Source: Candidatus Woesearchaeota archaeon
GTDB taxonomy: Archaea; Nanobdellota; Nanobdellia; Woesearchaeales; 21-14-0-10-32-9
DNA length: 19,225 bases
Reading direction: 5' to 3'
Assembly (NCBI GenBank): GCA_007117145.1
Contig: SKHC01000094.1
Location: 1-19,225 of the forward strand
Under the pieces are notes generated by a model that worked only from the letters and a program-made list of their open reading frames with translations, searched no databases and had not been told where the DNA came from. Below, piece by piece: positions 13,913 to 19,225 of the stretch. Each line of letters starts with the position of its first letter. Positions within the stretch are counted from its first letter, which is position 1. A program made the position numbers and the translations under genes.

Positions 13913-15511
13913 TTCGTACAACGATTTTATGCTATCGTAGATTTCTTTCTTCTTTTCTTTATTTACTTCTAAGCTCATAAATTCGTTTCTAACTTCGTTG
14001 TACAACACTTTCGCTTCTTGAGATTTACCTTTCTTTAAGTCAGCTCTAATCTCATCTATCTTACTCTCAATTGGTAATTTGTCTAAGTTAGGCTGGCTTA
14101 TAACCTCATCAGCGTCCGATTCATCATCTAGTTTGACATCAACGTCTAAGTCAGAATCAGAATCTTCAACTTCTGGAGTTGGTTCAGTGTCTTCAACTTG
14201 TATGCTCTCATATGATTTGTTAGATGTTCCTTGAAGTTGTTCAAGTATCTTTTTCTCATTGTCAAGCATTTGTTTTATTTCATACTCTTTAGTCGTTAAA
14301 AGATCTTCCTTTTCTTTTAGTGTTGCAAGGACTTGTCTGCTTTTTCTTTCAAGTTTTGACAGGCTCTCCTTTGCTTTCTTGTTCTTATTTTCAAGCATTG
14401 AAATATTTGATTCTAGACTTTTTTGTTTTGCAAGCCCTGTTTTTTCTATCTTGTCATACTTGTTTTTTGCATCACTAATTTTTTTGTTCATCTCACTAAC
14501 TGCTTTTGATAACTTACTGTTAACATCTTTTTTTTGCTTCGCAAAGTCTGCTTGCAGACCACTTTTTAATTTGTGGTACTTATCCTTTAGCTCTTTTTCT
14601 AAAGTTAAGTGTTTCTTTTGAAGTGCAACAAGTTTAGCTTCTTCAACTTTCAAGTCTCCTTTCAGTTTTACCAATGACTTAGAGCTAGATTCAACGTCTT
14701 TCTTAAGTTTTGTAAGATTTGTTTCTTTTTGCTTAATCTCTTTTGACAGCTTTGCAAGTTCAGCCTTATCTTTTTTTAACTGTTTTGAATGTCTTTCATC
14801 AATTTGAGCAACTTCTTTTTTGTGTCTTTCAAGTTTTTGAAGTTCTTTCAACACAGTTTTCTTCATTTCTTTAAGTTCCTTCATAGATTTCTTTTCTAAG
14901 TCACTTAGTTTTACTCGTTTAACAGTTTTAGGTTTGGCAGCTTTTTTAGTGCTAACAACTTTTTTAACTGTTTTTTTCTTCAAAGGTGTTTTTTTCTTCA
15001 CAGCCAAAGGTTTAGCAACTGTTTTTTTCTTTACAGCTTTAGATTTATTTTTCTTTTTAACTGATGATTTTGGTTTCGCAGTTTTCTTAGTTGCAATTTT
15101 CTTTTTTGGTTTTGCTACTGATTGTTCCAGTTCTTTCTTTTTGTTTTTATTAGCTGATACTAATTGGTCAAGCTCATCGTTTAAGTTTGAGGGTTTGTTT
15201 TCTTTTTCAACTTGGTCTTCAAAGTCTTGTTGGACACTCTTTTTATCTCCACCAATTCCAAGTGCAGTTCTTATGTTTTCTATATCTTCTTCAGTGATGT
15301 TTTCTTCTCCATCAATGGTTTCTTCAGTTGAGACTTCAATTACATCGTCTTTTGGAATATTTGCTTTTGGTTGTTCTTCTTCAAATACTGGAAGTTCAAA
15401 ATCTGTTTTTTCTTCCTTTTTTGTTTTGTCTTTTTTGAATAATTTGCTTAAGAATCCTTTCTTCTCTTTTTTTTCTTCCACATTGTTAAGTGGTGGTAAA
15501 TCATTGACCAT
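13895..15511 (-). CDS. Long coiled-coil protein with histone H1-like lysine-rich segment, 538 aa
   Basis: No known family is recognised. Regions by residue: 1-35 has a short amphipathic, lysine-flanked patch (KKGFLSKLFKK). Residues 36-130 are acidic and probably disordered. Residues 134-200 are Lys/Ala/Thr/Val/Pro-rich (KPKKKIATKKTAKPK and similar), about half lysine, like histone H1 tails. Residues 202-428 are a long coiled coil of heptad-like KLxKLxKEL repeats. Residues 438-470 are strongly acidic (Asp/Glu/Ser). Residues 474-538 form a helical C-terminal module, with LKKGKSQEAKVLYNEVRNEF and a final SLYEEISYL, a style seen at the ends of other DPANN proteins. There is no signal peptide or membrane helix. 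The start is ATG 15511 because GAGGGTG lies 6 nt upstream; the GTG nine bases earlier is part of that SD. It may act in nucleoid or cell architecture, but this is inference. Confidence 0.75.
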   Translation of the reverse strand: MVNDLPPLNNVEEKKEKKGFLSKLFKKDKTKKEEKTDFELPVFEEEQPKANIPKDDVIEVSTEETIDGEENITEEDIENIRTALGIGGDKKSVQQDFEDQVEKENKPSNLNDELDQLVSANKNKKKELEQSVAKPKKKIATKKTAKPKSSVKKKNKSKAVKKKTVAKPLAVKKKTPLKKKTVKKVVSTKKAAKPKTVKRVKLSDLEKKSMKELKEMKKTVLKELQKLERHKKEVAQIDERHSKQLKKDKAELAKLSKEIKQKETNLTKLKKDVESSSKSLVKLKGDLKVEEAKLVALQKKHLTLEKELKDKYHKLKSGLQADFAKQKKDVNSKLSKAVSEMNKKISDAKNKYDKIEKTGLAKQKSLESNISMLENKNKKAKESLSKLERKSRQVLATLKEKEDLLTTKEYEIKQMLDNEKKILEQLQGTSNKSYESIQVEDTEPTPEVEDSDSDLDVDVKLDDESDADEVISQPNLDKLPIESKIDEIRADLKKGKSQEAKVLYNEVRNEFMSLEVNKEKKKEIYDSIKSLYEEISYL

Positions 15512-15517
15512 TAGTTT

Positions 15518-15524
15518 CACCCTC
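15518..15524 (-). promoter_or_regulatory. Shine-Dalgarno motif deciding the ATG start at 15511
   Basis: GAGGGTG on the minus strand lies 6 nt before ATG 15511. An alternative in-frame GTG start at 15520 is contained in this motif and is therefore unlikely. Confidence 0.55.
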
Positions 15525-15566
15525 TTTTATTTGTTTACTATTATTATGTTATTGCACCATCCTTTT

Positions 15567-15574
15567 TTTATAAA
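15567..15574 (-). promoter_or_regulatory. TATA box for the coiled-coil gene
   Basis: TTTATAAA on the minus strand predicts a transcript start near 15545. This leaves a leader of about 34 nt with an SD, in contrast to the leaderless neighbours. Confidence 0.45.
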
Positions 15575-15615
15575 CATTTGTTACAATTATAAAATAGTAT
15601 ATTTTCACCAAAGGT

Positions 15616-15623
15616 TATTTAAA
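15616..15623 (+). promoter_or_regulatory. TATA box for the small coiled-coil gene at 15647
   Basis: The element TATTTAAA is centred about 27 bp upstream of ATG 15647, and no SD precedes the ATG, so a leaderless transcript is expected. Confidence 0.55.
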
Positions 15624-15646
15624 CACCTGTTGTCATCATTATTTCT

Positions 15647-15967
15647 ATGTTAAATGAGCAAATTTCAATTTCGATTAAAAGGTTTAACTCTTTAGAGCAA
15701 GAACAAGAGCTTTTAAGCTATGACATCATATCAAGAGATCAAAACCTTTACGCTTTAAGAGAAGAAATCACGTCTGAAATTAATAAGATGCACGTTGAAT
15801 TAAAACAAATATCTCATTCTATCAGTTTACTTGATGAAAAAAAGCGTGAGGTGACAAAGCTTTTTAAGAAACTGTTGAAAAAACAAGTTTTTAGTCATTT
15901 AGAATCTAAAGTTGAAAAGATTAATTTTGAGAATCTGATTTCAAGAGATGAATTGTACAGGTCTTAA
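15647..15967 (+). CDS. Small coiled-coil protein of unknown function, 106 aa
   Basis: The start at ATG 15647 is set by a TATA box at the leaderless distance. The sequence is nearly all helix, with heptad-like spacing from about residue 4 to 76 (SIKRFNSLEQEQELL, LREEITSEINKMHVELKQIS, LLDEKKREVTKLFKKLL). A short C-terminal part ends RDELYRS. There are no cysteines, signal peptide or membrane segment. It resembles small prefoldin-like or septum-associated coiled-coil proteins in style, but I see no family motif and do not assign a function. It is divergent from the long lysine-rich coiled-coil gene, so the two may be co-regulated. Its TAA stop overlaps the stop of the DUF1385 gene in a TTAA palindrome. 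Confidence 0.7.
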   Translation: MLNEQISISIKRFNSLEQEQELLSYDIISRDQNLYALREEITSEINKMHVELKQISHSISLLDEKKREVTKLFKKLLKKQVFSHLESKVEKINFENLISRDELYRS

Positions 15968-16806
15968 GTAACTTTCTTTAAAGATTGTATTGCAACTTCT
16001 ATTTGCGATGAATCTGGCTCTCTAGTAGTGAGTTTTTGAAACCAAAGTCCTGGTGCCATTAAGAATTGAACAATTCGATAATGATAGTACTTACTTCCAA
16101 ATATGAGTAATTCATAGCTAAATCCTGCAATTAATGGTAAAAGCACAATTCTTATCGCGAAGTTATTCCAAAATCCGAAATGTCCTGGTATCAAAACATA
16201 AAAGAATATGCTAAGCACAAACACCAAAACTACAAACGTAGTTCCACACCTTGGGTTAATCAAGCTTTGTTTTTTTATATTCGAAACAGTGAGTTTCAAT
16301 TTCTTTTCGTAAGCATTTATCGTTTTGTGTTCAGCTCCGTGGTATTCAAATAATCTTTTAGTATCACTAAGCCTGCCAAGAACAACCAAGTAAAGCACGA
16401 AAATACTTGTTTTTATAATCGCATCAGCTATGTTTACAAGTAAGTTTCCTTCAAAGCTAAACGAGGCTATAAACCAAGGTAATAACTTAAATAATCCAAG
16501 CGCTATTAAAAAGCTAAGCAGTATCATAAGTATTGCTTCTTTTACTCCGAGTTGCTCATCTTTTTCTAAGCTTTCATTAGTGCTCCAAATAGTTTCTTTT
16601 ATGCTAATTCCAAGGAACTCAAAAAAGTTAAGCACTCCTCTAATAATTGGTATGTCTAAGTAAGGATATTTTCTAGTTAGGCTTTTGTGTTTAATCGTTT
16701 TAGAGAATATTTTTCCATTTGGTTTTCTAACAGTTGTGCAAAGCTTGTCTCCTTTTCGCATCATTACGCCTTCTACTACTGCAAGTCCCCCTACCCTGTC
16801 TTTCAT
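15964..16806 (-). CDS. DUF1385 family integral membrane protein, 280 aa
   Basis: It matches the DUF1385 family (bacterial YqhQ-type membrane proteins), whose function is poorly known. The signatures are GGLAVVEGVMMRKG (6-19), YHGAEHKTINAYE (155-167) and NPRCGTTFV (184-192). About four hydrophobic segments are visible near 89-110, 124-144, 190-207 and 216-236, so it is an inner (cytoplasmic) membrane protein with a soluble N-terminal part. The conserved His/Glu and Cys residues could bind metal, but this is untested here. The start at ATG 16806 has a TATA box about 27 bp upstream (leaderless), lying just before the 3' end of the upstream nuclease gene. It is transcribed alone and converges with the small coiled-coil gene. 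Confidence 0.88.
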   Translation of the reverse strand: MKDRVGGLAVVEGVMMRKGDKLCTTVRKPNGKIFSKTIKHKSLTRKYPYLDIPIIRGVLNFFEFLGISIKETIWSTNESLEKDEQLGVKEAILMILLSFLIALGLFKLLPWFIASFSFEGNLLVNIADAIIKTSIFVLYLVVLGRLSDTKRLFEYHGAEHKTINAYEKKLKLTVSNIKKQSLINPRCGTTFVVLVFVLSIFFYVLIPGHFGFWNNFAIRIVLLPLIAGFSYELLIFGSKYYHYRIVQFLMAPGLWFQKLTTREPDSSQIEVAIQSLKKVT

Positions 16807-16829
16807 ATTTCTACTAATCCCCTAGATTA

Positions 16830-16837
16830 TTTATAAA
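16830..16837 (-). promoter_or_regulatory. TATA box for the DUF1385 gene
   Basis: TTTATAAA on the minus strand is centred about 27 bp before ATG 16806, in the 36-bp gap after the nuclease stop. The DUF1385 gene thus has its own leaderless promoter rather than relying on read-through. Confidence 0.6.
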
Positions 16838-16842
16838 TGTTT

Positions 16843-18003
16843 TTATAAACTAGTTTTATTCAAGTATAAGCGCTCTATTCTTTTCTTTGTCACATACCTA
16901 TTTAGTGCTTGTTGTTCTATTGCACTTAGTTTTTCAAAGTCCTTTTCAAAAGCCCAAGTATCTAAGTCACTGTAAACTTCAAATAAATTCAAGTTTTTAA
17001 TTTGTTTTATGAATTCTGCTCTGTTAGGATCATTTTTCCCAGGTACTTTAACTGCGTCTTTACTCCATATGTTAACGCACGTTTTATCCCCGTAAAGAGT
17101 TGTCACTTTCTTTTTTTCAGAGTACAGTTTTATTTTTTCTGTGACTTCGTTTAATTTTTTATTCAAGAATTCTTCTTTTGATTTAAGTAATGCGTATCTG
17201 TCAACTAGTTTTCTTCCAAAGTCTTCGCTTGTGTCTATACTTTCAAATAAGTGTTTCCATGCAGGACAAATTTTCTTATACGCGCAGTAATCACATAAAG
17301 GTCCTTTTCTTGGAGAGTACTCTGTTTCTGATTCTATTCTTTTTATATCTTCCAATATTTTTTTTCTAAGCTCTTCCAATTGCTCATCTGTTCTTGTGCT
17401 TCTAATTTCTTTGTTAAATGCTAAGTAGTGCCATACAAGAACTATTTTTTTAGCATCAGGATACTTTTCTTTGACCCCCATGCAATAAATAGCAAGTTGC
17501 CTATCCTCATCAGCTTCTTTTTGAGTTTTTAGACTACTATTAGTTTTATAGTCGTGAATCTCATACACACCTTCTCCCATGTCAACTAATCTGTCAATCC
17601 TGACGTGTATTTGATAATCTTTATCCAAGTTAAAAAAATCAGTGGTTTCAAGCCCGATAGTTTTTCCATCGTCAAAAGGCGTATACTTGTCGTAGTATTC
17701 TTCTATCATTTTCTGGCCTTTTTCTTTGTATTTTTCTGGGCCGTATTCTTTAACAATGAGTATAGCTGAGCTATACTCTGATTCCCACATCTCATCATAG
17801 TATTTAACTAATTCTTCTTTAGAATTTAAAGTCATAAACTGTAAATCCTTATACAATTTTTCAAGCGTTCTGTGAACTAAATCCCCCATGAATGCTTCAA
17901 TTGTGTTTTCGACGTCAGTTTCTACTTTGTCTATGTATTGAAACTGGTATTTCTTAGTACATTGCTGGAAAGTGTTTATTTTAGAATTTGAGTAAGTTAT
18001 CAT
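16843..18003 (-). CDS. PD-(D/E)XK nuclease with Fe-S cluster cysteines (RecB/AddB/Cas4-like), 386 aa
   Basis: A DNA nuclease of the RecB-like PD-(D/E)XK group. Catalytic marks are His44 (DLVHRTLEKLY), Asp137 (RIDRLVD), Asp151-x-Lys153 (IHDYKTN) and the QxxxY motif Gln169/Tyr173 (RQLAIYCMG). Four cysteines typical of a 4Fe-4S staple flank the domain: Cys15 (FQQCTKKYQF) and Cys237, Cys240, Cys246 (PLCDYCAYKKICP). An extra C-terminal part of about 140 residues, helical and with no motif I know, makes it longer than minimal Cas4 (about 200 aa). No helicase domain is fused and no cas genes are near, so a repair or recombination role is more likely than CRISPR adaptation. The start is ATG 18003, preceded by an AT-rich promoter-like element (18021-18030). 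It lies downstream of ftsY on the same strand. Confidence 0.88.
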   Translation of the reverse strand: MITYSNSKINTFQQCTKKYQFQYIDKVETDVENTIEAFMGDLVHRTLEKLYKDLQFMTLNSKEELVKYYDEMWESEYSSAILIVKEYGPEKYKEKGQKMIEEYYDKYTPFDDGKTIGLETTDFFNLDKDYQIHVRIDRLVDMGEGVYEIHDYKTNSSLKTQKEADEDRQLAIYCMGVKEKYPDAKKIVLVWHYLAFNKEIRSTRTDEQLEELRKKILEDIKRIESETEYSPRKGPLCDYCAYKKICPAWKHLFESIDTSEDFGRKLVDRYALLKSKEEFLNKKLNEVTEKIKLYSEKKKVTTLYGDKTCVNIWSKDAVKVPGKNDPNRAEFIKQIKNLNLFEVYSDLDTWAFEKDFEKLSAIEQQALNRYVTKKRIERLYLNKTSL

Positions 18004-18020
18004 ATTATCATAGTATGCCT

Positions 18021-18030
18021 TTAATTAATA
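18021..18030 (-). promoter_or_regulatory. Weak TATA-like element upstream of the nuclease gene
   Basis: On the minus strand it reads TATTAATTAA, about 22 bp before ATG 18003. This is shorter than the 26-28 bp seen elsewhere, so the gene may instead be read through from ftsY. Confidence 0.3.
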
Positions 18031-18055
18031 AGTTTTACGCACAAGTTTCCAGTGC

Positions 18056-19129
18056 TTAGAGCTCTAATGAGTCTATAATTTTTTGTTTGTCGAATTCTTC
18101 TAAGTCTTCATATCTTTGGCCATTTCCAAAGTATAGTATTGGTTTGCCTGTTATCTTACTAACACTTATAGCAGCTCCACCTTTATCGTCAACGTCAACT
18201 TTACTTAAGATTATTCCATCAATTCCAACCATCTCGTTATACGTTCTTGCTTGTTCTACGCAGTCATTGCCAGTTATGCTCTCTCCTACAAATATTTTCA
18301 TGTCTGGTTTGCAAACTCTCTCTAGCTTTTTTAGTTCCATCATCAAGTTGTCATTGCTGTGCAATCTCCCAGCAGTATCTATTATCACAACGTCTATGTT
18401 TTGCTTTTCAGCATGTTTTATCGCATCAAATGCGACCGCTGTAGGGTCTGATTTATAATCGTGTTTTATAAGTTTAATTCCAAGCTTATCTGCGTGTTCT
18501 TGAAGTTGGTCTATCGCAGCTGCTCTGAATGTGTCACTTGCTGCAATTACTATGCTATACTTTTTCTTTAATTTATAGGCAAGTTTAGCCAAAGTAGTTG
18601 TTTTTCCACTCCCATTTACTCCAATCATAGAGATAATATATGGTTTTTTCTTTTCAATCTCTTTTTCTAAGTCAATTTTTTCTTGATCTAAGATTTCTTC
18701 TATACTCTCTTTCAATGTTTCTTTAATTATACCTTCTATCCCTCCTCTATTTATTCTCGTGCTAGTTAAGTTTTCTTTAAGGTCTAATTTTATTTTCTCT
18801 ATGACTTCACTTGCTACGTTGTTTTCCATGAGGACAAGCTCCACATCCCAGAATAATTCTTCGAATTTGTCTTCGCTAAGGCTAGTAGTTGTTATTTTTT
18901 CTTTTACTCTTCCAAAGAATCCTTTTTTTTCTTTAACTTCTACTTCTTTTGGCTCGTCTGCAATTTCTTCTTTTTTTTCAACTTCAACAGCCTTTTCTTC
19001 TTTTTTCGATTTTTCGTTCAAGACTTTATCTTCGTTGACTTCTTCAACTACTTCTTCTGTTTCTTCTTCAACTTCCTTGCTAAATTTTCCAAGGACGTTT
19101 CCAAGTTTTTCTCTAAGTGATTTAAACAT
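18056..19129 (-). CDS. ftsY: FtsY, signal recognition particle receptor GTPase, 357 aa
   Basis: FtsY receives SRP-ribosome complexes at the cytoplasmic membrane. The N-terminal 85 residues are a highly charged, low-complexity extension with amphipathic patches at both ends (MFKSLREKLGNVLGKF and KKGFFGRVKEKI), which may contact the membrane. The N domain follows (86-160), then the GTPase domain: G1 GVNGSGKTT (170-178), DTFRAAA (199-205), G3 DTAGR (251-255), G4 as SKVD (309-312, Ser for the usual Thr) and the closing FGNGQRYEDL (334-343). The insertion-box pattern (DTFRAAA) places it in the SRP GTPases, and the charged N-extension with no M domain marks FtsY rather than SRP54. It overlaps the prefoldin alpha stop by 8 bp, the order also found in other archaea. 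Confidence 0.95.
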   Translation of the reverse strand: MFKSLREKLGNVLGKFSKEVEEETEEVVEEVNEDKVLNEKSKKEEKAVEVEKKEEIADEPKEVEVKEKKGFFGRVKEKITTTSLSEDKFEELFWDVELVLMENNVASEVIEKIKLDLKENLTSTRINRGGIEGIIKETLKESIEEILDQEKIDLEKEIEKKKPYIISMIGVNGSGKTTTLAKLAYKLKKKYSIVIAASDTFRAAAIDQLQEHADKLGIKLIKHDYKSDPTAVAFDAIKHAEKQNIDVVIIDTAGRLHSNDNLMMELKKLERVCKPDMKIFVGESITGNDCVEQARTYNEMVGIDGIILSKVDVDDKGGAAISVSKITGKPILYFGNGQRYEDLEEFDKQKIIDSLEL

Positions 19130-19225
19130 TTTGAGCTCTCTTAGCGTTAGCTAAGCTTTTTTCTACTTCTTTTCTTTGCTTATCAAGTAGCTTTTGGGTT
19201 TCTTCAATAGTTTTAGTAACAACTA
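19122..19225 (-). CDS. pfdA: Prefoldin subunit alpha, 3' end only (runs off the right edge)
   Basis: A minus-strand frame enters at the window edge and ends at the TAA at 19122-19124, inside the start of ftsY. The visible 33 residues, VVTKTIEETQKLLDKQRKEV through a short charged tail, fit the last strand and C-terminal coiled-coil helix of archaeal prefoldin alpha, a jellyfish-shaped holdase chaperone that passes nascent proteins to the thermosome. The pfdA-ftsY order is common in archaea and supports the call. Only the C-terminus is present, so the identification rests on this short stretch and on the context. Confidence 0.7.
   Translation of the reverse strand, partial: VVTKTIEETQKLLDKQRKEVEKSLANAKRAQNV

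Noticed and set aside
14900..15140. Tandem DNA repeat in the Lys-rich segment
   Set aside because: The DNA shows repeated TTTTTTCTT-like words, but no fixed unit or period. It reflects lysine codons in an AT-rich genome.
14934..15653. Long plus-strand open frame rich in Phe, Ser, Leu and Val
   Set aside because: It is the antisense of the lysine-rich region (AAA/AAG codons read as Phe/Leu), with no TATA or SD. It is a compositional artefact.
16843..18003. Cas4 of a CRISPR system
   Set aside because: Residues fit the broader Fe-S PD-(D/E)XK group, the protein is much longer than typical Cas4, and no cas gene or repeat array is present.
18038..18055. Hairpin terminator after ftsY
   Set aside because: The GCAC/GTGC stem is only 4 bp with a 9-nt loop and no T tract follows on the minus strand.
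18759..19154. Plus-strand serine/phenylalanine-rich frame opposite ftsY
   Set aside because: It is antisense to the charged N-terminal extension of FtsY; low complexity and no start signals.

Overview
The window looks like chromosomal DNA from an AT-rich archaeon of the DPANN type (Woesearchaeota, Pacearchaeota or Nanoarchaeota-like). The evidence is a run of archaeal information-processing genes: TFE-alpha, Kae1, prefoldin alpha next to FtsY, an Lhr-core helicase and RtcA. Two pilin-like proteins also carry the class III signal peptide style common in these lineages (QAS[IV]EFLFTYGWA). Genes are packed tightly. Most promoters show an archaeal TATA box about 26-28 bp upstream of the start codon, which implies leaderless mRNAs. 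Genes inside operons instead use Shine-Dalgarno motifs or overlapping stop/start codons. TGA is used normally as a stop.

Layout. 1-218 (-): 5' part of an unrecognised gene. 302-961 (+): a possible divergent TraB-like protein. 1019-2602 (+): a three-gene operon of a tiny single-span membrane protein and two paralogous AAA+ ATPases with complementary active-site losses. 2597-5221 (-): Lhr-core DExH helicase. 5335-7724 (+): a two-gene dTMP/dTDP operon, double-domain ThyX-like protein plus thymidylate kinase. 7721-9221 (-): TFE-alpha, an SbcD/Mre11-related archaeal phosphoesterase and a 92-residue orphan. 9437-10391 (+): two tandem pilin-like proteins. 10388-11359 (-): Kae1. 11436-13906 (+): class II lysyl-tRNA synthetase and RtcA. 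13895-15511 (-): a lysine-rich coiled-coil protein. 15647-15967 (+): a small coiled-coil protein. 15964-16806 (-): DUF1385 membrane protein. 16843-18003 (-): Fe-S PD-(D/E)XK nuclease. 18056-19129 (-): FtsY. 19122-19225 (-): 3' end of prefoldin alpha.

Most genes are housekeeping (tRNA modification and charging, RNA end processing, transcription initiation, thymidine nucleotide supply, SRP targeting). No CRISPR array, insertion sequence, tRNA or rRNA was seen. The least explained part is 302-2602. There the first AAA+ protein lacks the Walker B glutamate and sensor-2 arginine but keeps a candidate finger arginine, while the second shows the reverse pattern. This suggests an obligate heteromer, possibly at the membrane through the small upstream protein. 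The lysine-rich protein at 13895-15511 is the second most unusual gene. All five convergent gene pairs in the window overlap at their stop codons, and one overlap lies inside a perfect 9-bp hairpin.
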